A stretch of 13,564 nucleotides of DNA from positions 15,398 through 28,961 of the forward strand of contig DCIG01000011.1 in NCBI GenBank assembly GCA_002315855.1, in the 5' to 3' direction. Position 1 is the first letter of the stretch. Each line of letters opens with the position of its first letter. A model generated the notes under the pieces. It made no database searches, was not told the origin of the DNA, and worked only from the letters and a program-made list of their open reading frames with translations. Shown here piece by piece: positions 1 to 7,100 of this stretch. The position numbers and the translations under genes were made by a program. The stretch is from Lentisphaeria bacterium UBA1732 (GTDB lineage: Bacteria > Verrucomicrobiota > Lentisphaeria > Victivallales > UBA1829).

Positions 1-810
1 ATGGGCGGCAATCGTCCTGCGGGAAATGCCCCGATGGGCGGCGGCATGATGGGCGGCATGGGCGGCATGGGCGGCGGCTTCGGCGGCATGATGGGCGGAA
101 GCCGAGTTGATCAGAGAATGAATCCGGCTATCGAACTGTACTATGCCACCGGCGATGAGAAATACAAAGATATTTTCATGCCGTCTGTACTTCAGCAGGT
201 CAGTGTTCTTCAGAACGGCGGACAGCTCGGAAGCGACAACAAGGGAGTTGGAGCAGGAGCAGGCGGTGGCGGATTCACCGGCACCACACTGAACATCATT
301 CTCCGCTTCTATGACATGCTTGACAAAGAAACCCAGAAGATTGTGGAAGCGGCAGTCCCGGCACAGGTTGCCAACATGGAACGCCGCGGCAACAACAACC
401 CGTACAATGTTACAATCAGCGGTGCAGGCTGGGCAGGCAACAACCAGGTCATCGGCAATGCTTTCAACTACTATCTGATCTGGCGTCAGTTCCCGAATCT
501 GGTCGATCCTGAACAGGTTCTGAAAGGTCTCAACTACATCTTCGGATGCCATCCGTACAACAACGTTTCCTTCATCACAGGCGTTGGCGTCAACACCAAG
601 AAAGTCGCCTACGGCAGCAACCGTGCAGATTACACGGTAATCCCCGGCGGCGTTGTTCCGGGGCTGGTTGTCAAGAATCCGGACTTCCTGGAAAACAAGG
701 ATGATTATCCGTTCCTGTGGGGCGAAAACGAATGCTGCATCAACAGTGTTCCGAACTACGTCATGCTGAATATGGCATGTGATGAAATTGCGAAGGCAAT
801 CAATAAGTAA
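1..810 (+). CDS. GH9-like glycoside hydrolase, C-terminal part (5' end outside window)
   Basis: The frame is open from base 1, so the true start probably lies upstream; the first codon being ATG is not evidence for a start. Of the 269 visible residues, 1-34 form a Gly/Met-rich low-complexity stretch. Residues 41-269 resemble the C-terminal half of family 9 (alpha/alpha)6-barrel cellulases: an AIELYYATGDEKY helix, then IFGCHPYNNVSFITGVG (compare the GH9 segment LGRNP...SYVTGFG), then PGGVVPG, and finally a D-D-Y...ENE...IN block at 234-248. Glu244 is the likely catalytic acid in the NE motif near the C-terminus (family knowledge). GH9 enzymes hydrolyse beta-1,4-glucans or related glycans, usually outside the cytoplasm. 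The low-complexity stretch appears to interrupt or directly precede only half of a catalytic domain, which is odd. The substrate cannot be told. The family call is good but not certain. Confidence 0.72.
   Translation: MGGNRPAGNAPMGGGMMGGMGGMGGGFGGMMGGSRVDQRMNPAIELYYATGDEKYKDIFMPSVLQQVSVLQNGGQLGSDNKGVGAGAGGGGFTGTTLNIILRFYDMLDKETQKIVEAAVPAQVANMERRGNNNPYNVTISGAGWAGNNQVIGNAFNYYLIWRQFPNLVDPEQVLKGLNYIFGCHPYNNVSFITGVGVNTKKVAYGSNRADYTVIPGGVVPGLVVKNPDFLENKDDYPFLWGENECCINSVPNYVMLNMACDEIAKAINK
34..99 (+). repeat. Short tandem repeat (GGCGGCATG-type) encoding Met/Gly-rich run
   Basis: Imperfect tandem copies of ggcggcatg and atgggc encode a run of M, G and one F between residues 12 and 33 of the GH9-like protein. 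The same unit reappears at 13541-13564, where 21 bases match 40-60 exactly. Such arrays change length easily by slippage or recombination. Confidence 0.85.
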
Positions 811-832
811 TGTGAATTGATTCTCAGCAATC

Positions 833-868
833 AAGAGGCAACAGTTCCGGCTGCTGCCTCTTTTTTTT
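833..868 (+). terminator. Rho-independent terminator of the GH9-like gene
   Basis: The arms AAGAGGCA (833-840) and TGCCTCTT (855-862) pair perfectly. Three more inner pairs (CAG with CTG) follow after one mismatch, and eight T (861-868) follow the stem. It lies 23 bases after the stop codon. Confidence 0.92.
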
Positions 869-886
869 CGCTTTCAAAAAAAAGGC

Positions 887-918
887 AAAAAAAGCCCGGA
901 ATGCAGAGCAATTCCGGG
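887..918 (-). terminator. Rho-independent terminator of guaA
   Basis: Read on the minus strand, CCCGGAAT (918-911) pairs with ATTCCGGG (902-895) around an 8-base loop. A run of seven T (893-887) follows after one C. It sits 21 bases past the guaA stop and is convergent with the plus-strand terminator at 833-868. Confidence 0.92.
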
Positions 919-938
919 AAAGGAACAAATCAAGGGGA

Positions 939-2483
939 TTATTCCCATTCAATCGTGCTGGGCGGCTTGCTGGTGATGTCATAAACCACGCGGTTTACGC
1001 CATGAACCTCGTTGACGATACGTCTTGAAATCTTATCAAGGAGTTCATAGGGGAGACGGACCCAGTCGGCCGTCATGCCGTCCTGACTTTCCACCGAGCG
1101 AATGGCGATTACATTATCATAGGTGCGTTCATCGCCCATGACCCCGACCGAACGAACGGGGAGGAACACGCCGAAAGTCTGCCAGATTTTGTAGTAGAGA
1201 CCGGCGTTTTTCATTTCATCCACGATGATGGTGTCAGCATTGCGGAGGACATTGAGATTTTCTCCGGTTACTTCACCGAGGACGCGGACACCAAGCCCCG
1301 GACCGGGGAACGGCTGACGCATGATCAATTCTTCGGGCAGACCAAGCTGACGACCGACTTCACGGACTTCATCTTTGAACAGGTGAGAAAGGGGTTCCAG
1401 AAGTTTCAGGTGCATGGTGGCCGGAAGACCGCCGACATTGTGATGACTTTTGATGACGGCACTGGGATTGCCATCAATGGAAATGCTTTCTATGACATCG
1501 GGGTAGGTTGTGCCCTGCGCCAGGAATTGAACATCGGTGAGTTCAGAGGCGGCTTTGTCGAAAACTTCAATAAAAGTATTTCCAATGATTTTCCGTTTGG
1601 CTTCCGGTTCGCAGACACCGGCTAATTTCTGCAGGAAAAGGTCCGAAGCATCCACGTATTTCAGCGGAATACGGAACGCATCGCCGAAGATTTGCTGAAC
1701 ACGCGCAGCCTCATTTTTGCGCAACAGACCATTGTTGACAAAAATGCAGGTGAGCCGATCGCCGATTGCATGATGAAGCAGGGCGGCTGCGACCGAAGAA
1801 TCAACCCCGCCGGAAAGACCGAGAATGACTTTCCCGCCGTCTGTTTTCCGACGGATTTCTTCGGTAGAGGCTTCGATGAAAGACTGCATATTCCAGCTGC
1901 CGGAGCAATGACAAACGGAGAAACAGAAATTATGAAGGAGTTCTTTCCCCTGCGGCGTATGAACTACTTCAGGATGGAACTGGATGCCGTAAATGCGGCG
2001 TTCGGGATCTTCGATTGCGGCAAATTCGGTATTATCCGAAAAAGCGGTTCTGCGGAAACCTTCCGGGATGCGGGAAACTTTATCGCCGTGGGACATCCAA
2101 ACCTGAGCGGTTTCGGGGATATGTGCGAACAACGGGGAGTCGCCTTCGTGATGAAGGAGAGCTTTGCCATATTCGCGGGCGGCACCGCGCTTGACTTCAC
2201 CGCCCAGAGTGAGTGTGGTCAACTGCATTCCGTAGCAAATCCCCAGAATCGGAATGCCAAGCCGGAAGATGGCGGGATCGCATTTCGGAGCATTCTCCTG
2301 ATAAACACTGGCGGGACCGCCGCTTAAAATAATGCCGGCAGGAGCTTCCTTGCGGAGTTCTTCCGCACTGATTCTGCAAGAGACGATGTGGCTGTAGATG
2401 TGGTTCTCCCTGATACGGCGCGCAATCAGCTGACTGTACTGCGAACCGAAGTCAAGGATAAGAATGGTTTCATTTTTTTGCAT
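939..2483 (-). CDS. guaA: GMP synthase (glutamine-hydrolysing)
   Basis: GuaA makes GMP from XMP, ATP and glutamine, the last step of guanylate synthesis in the cytoplasm. All parts of the family are present in 514 residues, the normal length. A class I glutamine amidotransferase domain (about 1-190) carries the nucleophile Cys83 (GICYG) and the partners His170 and Glu172 (FHPEV). An ATP-pyrophosphatase domain has the P-loop SGGVDSS at 224-230. The dimerisation domain ends in the typical DITSKPPSTIEWE. The start is supported by GGAG eight bases before ATG (2492-2495). It is probably a single transcription unit: it begins 145 bases after the ABC ATPase gene and has its own terminator. No riboswitch-like fold was recognised in the 145-base leader. 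Confidence 0.98.
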   Translation of the reverse strand: MQKNETILILDFGSQYSQLIARRIRENHIYSHIVSCRISAEELRKEAPAGIILSGGPASVYQENAPKCDPAIFRLGIPILGICYGMQLTTLTLGGEVKRGAAREYGKALLHHEGDSPLFAHIPETAQVWMSHGDKVSRIPEGFRRTAFSDNTEFAAIEDPERRIYGIQFHPEVVHTPQGKELLHNFCFSVCHCSGSWNMQSFIEASTEEIRRKTDGGKVILGLSGGVDSSVAAALLHHAIGDRLTCIFVNNGLLRKNEAARVQQIFGDAFRIPLKYVDASDLFLQKLAGVCEPEAKRKIIGNTFIEVFDKAASELTDVQFLAQGTTYPDVIESISIDGNPSAVIKSHHNVGGLPATMHLKLLEPLSHLFKDEVREVGRQLGLPEELIMRQPFPGPGLGVRVLGEVTGENLNVLRNADTIIVDEMKNAGLYYKIWQTFGVFLPVRSVGVMGDERTYDNVIAIRSVESQDGMTADWVRLPYELLDKISRRIVNEVHGVNRVVYDITSKPPSTIEWE

Positions 2484-2628
2484 TATTTCAACTCCATGTT
2501 AAGAAAGTTTCAATGGCTGTGAGAGAAAAGCTGTCAGGAGATTTGCTTCCAAAATGGGGGGATGAGTGAATTTGTTTTCGTAAAGAGTTTTACAGATTTG
2601 AAAAGAGGCTGTTCCTGAAAACGGAGGT

Positions 2629-3735
2629 TCAGAAGAACAAATGGCTTTGTTTTCCGGGTATCAAGCCGCCGGAAACAAATCTCAAACGGGGACGTCCCGA
2701 AACATCGGTATCGAATTTGATGTCAGGGAAGAAATCGTGAAGTTTCGGGGGAAGGGTGATTCGTGCAAACGGATCGGAGACAGCACCATTCCAAATGACG
2801 GAAAACCCAAAGGACTTCGTTTCTTTCGAGAAGCCCAAACGGAGGTCAACATCTTCGGATAAGGGGAAGATAATATCTTCCAGGAGCGTGAGGACAGAAT
2901 CGCGGAACTGTTCACTTTCTTCATTTTTGAGAAGATGGCGTTTGGCAAACGCACTCATGCGCCCGCAGAGGTGTCCCGAATCGAAATCATTTTTACGCAG
3001 GTGGAAATATTCCATATCGACGCGTTTGATGAAAGCGATTGTCTTCGGTTTTTTGGGGTTGGTGAAGATTTCGTCCGGGGTGCCGTCTTCGTAAATGATG
3101 CCGTCATCCATATAGAAAATACGGGAAGAAATGTTGCGTGCAAACCGCATTTCATGAGTTACGATAATCATGGTAATGCCGGTTTCGGCAAGATGAGTGA
3201 TGACATCCAGCACTTCATCGACCATCGTCGGGTCAAGAGCGGAGGTAGGTTCATCAAACAGAATGACTTCCGGTTTCATTGCGAGAGTACGAGCAATGGC
3301 GACGCGCTGCTGCTGACCGCCGGAAAGTTGGGCAGGCAGGGCATACACTTTGTTTTCCAGTCCGACAAGTTTCAACAGATTCATCGCATTGTTTTTTGCT
3401 TCGGCTTTGGACTGTTTCAGGAGCTTGCGTGGAGAAACCGTAATGTTTTCCAGCACGGTCAAATGCGGGAACAGATTGAACTGCTGAAAGACCATGCCCA
3501 TTTTTCTGCGAATCGAAGGGATATCGACATGTGGTGCAAGGAGATTGAGACCATCAAAACAGACTTCCCCGGAATCGGGGCGTTCCAAAAGATTCAGGCA
3601 CCGGAGCAGGGTGCTTTTTCCTGTACCAGAGGGACCGATAATGGAAATGATTTCACCTTTCCGAATGGATGCGTTGACATCTTTCAGGACAGAAAGATTT
3701 CCGAATGATTTTTTCAGATGTTTAATCTCAATCAT
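2629..3735 (-). CDS. Polar amino-acid ABC transporter ATPase with extra C-terminal domain
   Basis: This is the energising subunit of a GlnQ/HisP-type amino-acid importer on the inner face of the cytoplasmic membrane. Visible motifs are Walker A GPSGTGKS (34-41), Q-loop Gln (84/85), signature LSGGQ (137-141), Walker B VILFDEP (157-163) and H-loop His194. GlnQ-type ATPases end near residue 240, but this protein goes on to 368. Residues about 245-368 (starting FHLRKNDFDSG) form an extra region with alternating strand-like and charged stretches that I do not recognise; it does not look like the NIL domain of MetN. Its start overlaps the stop of the upstream gene (ATGA), with GAGG (3742-3745) six bases before the ATG inside that gene, so the two are translationally coupled. 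Substrate is probably a polar amino acid; which one cannot be said. Confidence 0.93.
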   Translation of the reverse strand: MIEIKHLKKSFGNLSVLKDVNASIRKGEIISIIGPSGTGKSTLLRCLNLLERPDSGEVCFDGLNLLAPHVDIPSIRRKMGMVFQQFNLFPHLTVLENITVSPRKLLKQSKAEAKNNAMNLLKLVGLENKVYALPAQLSGGQQQRVAIARTLAMKPEVILFDEPTSALDPTMVDEVLDVITHLAETGITMIIVTHEMRFARNISSRIFYMDDGIIYEDGTPDEIFTNPKKPKTIAFIKRVDMEYFHLRKNDFDSGHLCGRMSAFAKRHLLKNEESEQFRDSVLTLLEDIIFPLSEDVDLRLGFSKETKSFGFSVIWNGAVSDPFARITLPPKLHDFFPDIKFDTDVSGRPRLRFVSGGLIPGKQSHLFF

Positions 3736-5357
3736 GATGCGCCTCGATTACCGATATATTTTCTGCGGTTGTCGGGATTCAGTTTATTCTCCAGAATCAG
3801 CAAAAACGAGGTAAGAGCTTTCGCGGTGAAGAAATAAACGGCGGCAATGGCAATCAGCGGGAAAAAGGCTTCGTAGGTGCGGCTCCGAATGATGTCGCCC
3901 ATTTTTGTTAAATCCATAATGGCAATGAAGCCAACAATGGAGGTGGCTTTCAGCGTGCTGATGACTTCCCCGCGGTAAACGGGCATAATCCTGCGGACCG
4001 CCTGCGGCAAAATGAATCGAAAGAATGCGGCAGAAGGACTGTAGCCTAAAGCAAGAGCCGCTTCCGTCTGGCTTCGGGGAATACCATCAATTCCGGCGCG
4101 CAGGGTAACACTGGTATAGGCAGAGAAATCCATGCCGAACGCGAGAATGGCAACGAAAACGGCACTGATATTGACTTTTGCGAAAATGATGTAATAGAGA
4201 ATCATCAGAATCACCAAAATCGGAGTTCCCATCATCAGCGACACATAACGATCGCTGAACCAAGAGAGGACTTTATTTTTGGAACGGCTCATCATACAAA
4301 CAGGGAGCGCCAAACATGTGCCGACAATGACCGAAAAAACAGTGATGACAATCGTGGTAATCAAGCCCTGCAAAATGAGTTTCCAGCGGCTTTCACGAAT
4401 AAAGGTCTTGTTGAAGCTGTTCCACAGAGAACGAGCGGAACCCGAAAAGAACTGTGCAACACCGGAGCGTGCAGCCGAATCGTTTCCTCCAATGGCGGAC
4501 GAGGAGGAAGACCCGGCATATAAACTCCGATGAATGAGAATGGCAATCGGTGCATCAATGTAGTTTTCCGAAAAAAGAACACTCTCCTCGCGTTCCGGCA
4601 TGGCATCCATAAAGGCAATTGCGAGGTCGATTTTGCCACCCTCCAAAGCCGGAATCAGCGCATCATAAGTCATATCCTTAAATTCAATTTTTTTATTGAG
4701 AAAAGAAGCCAGACGGAGCGCGAACTCGGTATCGAAACCGGCAAGCGAATTGTCCTTGATAAAACAAAGCGGTTCATTGTTGGCCGTTACACCGATTCTG
4801 AGAACACCGGAAGGCGAGGGGGGAGGAGGTATTTCCGGCATGGCAGACTGCTTCATGCGGAACCAGCGGTCATACATGCTTTGACAGGTCCCGCCGGTAC
4901 GATAGGATTGAATAAATTCATTGACCTGCCGCATGAGCGAGGGATTGGATTTTGAGGCGGCAACCGAGATATGCCCCAACGCCAAATCATCCTGCATGAC
5001 CATCATTTCGGGATGAGCCAGAGAAATAAATTCGAGTGTAGGACGATCCAAAACGACTGCGTCAATTTTGCCTGCACAAATCGCCGTAAACGCATCAACG
5101 GGCATGGAGTATTCCAGAAAATTCGCATGGGGAAGGCGTGCATGCGCTTCTCTGGTGGCGACAATCCCCGTCATACATCCTATCGTGAACGAATGATGAT
5201 TCAAGTCATCAATTTTGGAAATCGCGGAACCGGATGGAGTTGTTTTCGAGCAGCCGGACAGGAACGCAAACGCAAATATGATGAAAAAAAGCATCATCCG
5301 TTTGAGTCGGCAAGAAAAAAAATTGAACGTCATACAGGTTCCGGAAACTTTTTGCAT
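3732..5357 (-). CDS. Lipoprotein fusion: amino-acid binding domain plus HisM-type permease
   Basis: One 541-residue chain combines capture and membrane transport of an amino acid. Residues 21-36 form a lipoprotein signal (AFLSGC, Cys36). Residues 50-166 resemble lobe 2 and the C-terminal helix of an SBP_bac_3 protein (GKIDAVVLDRP, then CQSMYDRWF). A Pro-rich linker follows (171-183). Residues 184-277 resemble lobe 1 (VLRIGVTANNEP, GFDTEFALRLA, GGKIDLAIAFMD, FSENYIDAPIAILIHR). A Ser-rich linker (281-315) leads to a permease domain with several membrane helices (327-525) and the EAA loop EAALALGYSPSAAFFRFILP (432-451). The order lobe 2 then lobe 1 is reversed from normal. The start is uncertain: ATG 5357 has no clear ribosome site, while ATG 5333 (residue 9) has GGA upstream and still gives a good signal peptide. 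The gene is coupled to the ATPase gene by a 4-base overlap. Confidence 0.93.
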   Translation of the reverse strand: MQKVSGTCMTFNFFSCRLKRMMLFFIIFAFAFLSGCSKTTPSGSAISKIDDLNHHSFTIGCMTGIVATREAHARLPHANFLEYSMPVDAFTAICAGKIDAVVLDRPTLEFISLAHPEMMVMQDDLALGHISVAASKSNPSLMRQVNEFIQSYRTGGTCQSMYDRWFRMKQSAMPEIPPPPSPSGVLRIGVTANNEPLCFIKDNSLAGFDTEFALRLASFLNKKIEFKDMTYDALIPALEGGKIDLAIAFMDAMPEREESVLFSENYIDAPIAILIHRSLYAGSSSSSAIGGNDSAARSGVAQFFSGSARSLWNSFNKTFIRESRWKLILQGLITTIVITVFSVIVGTCLALPVCMMSRSKNKVLSWFSDRYVSLMMGTPILVILMILYYIIFAKVNISAVFVAILAFGMDFSAYTSVTLRAGIDGIPRSQTEAALALGYSPSAAFFRFILPQAVRRIMPVYRGEVISTLKATSIVGFIAIMDLTKMGDIIRSRTYEAFFPLIAIAAVYFFTAKALTSFLLILENKLNPDNRRKYIGNRGAS

Positions 5358-5430
5358 TGTTCAGTACGATGGAAAAGAAAGAATCTTCATAGAAAGGAAA
5401 GAAACCCCTTTTGGAACACCTCTATTCATG

Positions 5431-5473
5431 GAGCTGATTTCAAAGCATCAGACAGTTTTTGAGAAATCAGTTC
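5431..5473. repeat. Palindromic repeat copy R1
   Basis: The arms GAGCTGATTTC (5431-5441) and GAAATCAGTTC (5463-5473) pair over 11 positions with one G-T wobble, around a 21-base loop. It lies in the gap between the transporter operon and the CDF gene. The arm sequence is shared with copies R2 to R4. It does not end in a T-run, so it is not an ordinary terminator. Confidence 0.75.
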
Positions 5474-5594
5474 ATCATTTCAAATAGAAACTATTTAAAA
5501 TAATGTTGAAATGTGTTTTTTTCAAGTATCCGAGCCAAAAAAACAGGAAATAAAGACTGGCGGAATGCGTATTCAACGGAGGGGGAAAGTCTTC

Positions 5595-6509
5595 TTAATC
5601 GTGGGGATTTTCGTGAATGATGATGTGTTTGATGGTCGGATAATGCAATTCAACTCTGTCATGGACATTTTCCGCAATGCGATGAGCTTCGGAAAGAGTC
5701 TTTTTGCCATCAATGCCGATTTCAGCCTCGACATAGATTCGTTCTCCGAATGTACGAGTGCGGAAGATATCAATATCAATAACACCGGGTTCTTCCATAA
5801 TACAGCGTTTCAGTTCTTCTTCAAAGGCTTCGGGACAGGATTTGTCAACGATTTTCGAGGAGGCATCACGGAAAACATCGTAAGCGACTTTCAAGATGAA
5901 AATACTGATGATGAAACCGGCAATCGGGTCAAGGACCGGGCAATTCATTCGTGCGCCTGCAATGCCAATCAATGAGCCAACCGACGAAAAAGCATCGGAA
6001 CGATGATGCCAGGCATCCGCATGAAAAGCCGAAGAGTTCAGCTTGACGGCACATGCTTTCGTGTAATGATACATGGCTTCTTTCACCAGAATGGAGACAA
6101 TGGCGGCAAACATGGCGATTTTGCCGGGGATCTGGACTTTATCACCATGAATGACATGTTCGAGCTGATTCCAGCCAATCCCAAGACCTGCAAGCAGGAG
6201 GATTCCGGCGAGGATGATGGATGCGACACATTCAAAACGCTCATGACCGAACGGGTGTTCACGATCCGCATCAATCATGGACATTTTCACCCCGATCCAG
6301 GCAACAAAAGTGGCAATCACATCGGAAAGCGAATGTGCGGCATCCGAAATCATGGCCCCTGAATGACCGACAATCCCGGCAATCAATTTGAAGAGAGAAA
6401 GAATAATATTGCCAAAAATTCCGATTGTCGAAACACGGGACAAAATACTGCAGCGTTCTTTTTCGGATAAAAGGCACTGACCATTGTTTTGTATTTGGGA
6501 TTGAGACAT
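5595..6509 (-). CDS. Cation diffusion facilitator (divalent metal efflux)
   Basis: A 304-residue member of the CDF family, which exports Zn, Fe, Mn or similar divalent ions from the cytoplasm in exchange for protons. The membrane half (about 25-215) carries both metal-site motifs: His59-x3-Asp63 (AAHSLSD) and His168-x3-Asp172 (HHRSD). It also has the family signature HPFGHERFE (85-93). The cytoplasmic half (about 220-304) is the usual ferredoxin-like domain with VYVEAEIGID-type strands and a His-containing tail. In FieF and many relatives the first pair is Asp-Asp; here it is His-Asp, as in Zn-preferring members, but metal choice cannot be fixed from this. Ribosome site is weak: GGAG is 13 bases before the ATG. 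Palindromic repeats lie on both sides of the gene. No metal regulator is adjacent. Confidence 0.95.
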   Translation of the reverse strand: MSQSQIQNNGQCLLSEKERCSILSRVSTIGIFGNIILSLFKLIAGIVGHSGAMISDAAHSLSDVIATFVAWIGVKMSMIDADREHPFGHERFECVASIILAGILLLAGLGIGWNQLEHVIHGDKVQIPGKIAMFAAIVSILVKEAMYHYTKACAVKLNSSAFHADAWHHRSDAFSSVGSLIGIAGARMNCPVLDPIAGFIISIFILKVAYDVFRDASSKIVDKSCPEAFEEELKRCIMEEPGVIDIDIFRTRTFGERIYVEAEIGIDGKKTLSEAHRIAENVHDRVELHYPTIKHIIIHENPHD

Positions 6510-6600
6510 TTGAACTCAGATTCTCCGTTCATGAAGTTGTGGCGGGATACCCTGCCGGAATGATTGTTTCATCGTGATAAATCAGTTCAATAAGCTATGA

Positions 6601-6641
6601 AGCTGATTTTAAAGTTCCCGGCAGGACTTTTGAAATCAGCT
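6601..6641. repeat. Palindromic repeat copy R2
   Basis: The left arm AGCTGATTTTAAAGT (6601-6615) pairs with ACTTTTGAAATCAGCT (6626-6641) over about 14 positions, two of them wobbles. The centre is TCCCGGCAGG. Bases 6617-6636 occur exactly, in inverted orientation, in R3, which is far too long a match for chance in this window. Confidence 0.85.
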
Positions 6642-6806
6642 CCATTCAAAGATTGGCATTCTTAAGATTCAGGATGTCTCTTTTTCAATAAGAATATAGC
6701 ACATTTCATACAGTCTTTCAAGCCGGAAAGGAAAGTATTTGAATTTTTTGTGGAAATCGTGAGAAAAAGGCATGGAAAAGGACAAATGGTCATGTATATT
6801 ATATTT

Positions 6807-6845
6807 GAACTAATTTCAAAAGTCCTGCCGGGTGTTTTGAAATTC
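6807..6845. repeat. Palindromic repeat copy R3 (inverted relative to R2)
   Basis: AATTTCAAAA (6812-6821) and TTTTGAAATT (6835-6844) pair perfectly around a 13-base loop containing CCTGCCGGG. Bases 6813-6832 are the exact reverse complement of 6617-6636 in R2. It is the last palindrome before the IS66-derived gene, 256 bases upstream of it. Confidence 0.85.
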
Positions 6846-7100
6846 TCTTCGGCATTTGCGTCATGTCTGAGGCGCATGACGCCGGCATGTCCTGTGGAAA
6901 TGCGGAAAAAAATCCGATGATATTGGAATGATGCAAGAAAAGGACATCCTGATTCATTGCCGAATGAAACGAGCCACTCTGAAGATTAACAACTGAACGA
7001 AGATGAGAGAAACGCGGTGCTTTCATCCGAGTTGCAACAAAAGTGAAGAACGTTGTCCAAAGAACAGAAACAACAACGCAATCTGAAGTGAATCCCCAAA

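Larger units (their letters stand above)
6510..7100. other. Intergenic region with palindromic repeats, no gene
   Basis: This 591-base gap separates the divergently transcribed CDF and IS66-like genes. It holds palindromic copies R2 and R3, a half-arm AAATCAGTTC (6579-6588), and a perfect 8-bp hairpin GCGTCATG/CATGACGC (6858-6865 with 6875-6882). Short frames here show no family resemblance or ribosome site. I could not pick out a convincing promoter for either gene. Confidence 0.6.

Noticed and set aside
1692..2327. 211-codon plus-strand open frame opposite guaA
   Set aside because: It lies wholly antisense to the undoubted guaA gene, has no ribosome site and no family features; a shadow of guaA codon use.
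2484..2628. Purine riboswitch before guaA
   Set aside because: I see none of the conserved junction bases and no matching three-stem fold.
2935..3708. 257-codon plus-strand open frame opposite the ABC ATPase gene
   Set aside because: Antisense shadow of a clear ATPase with all its motifs.
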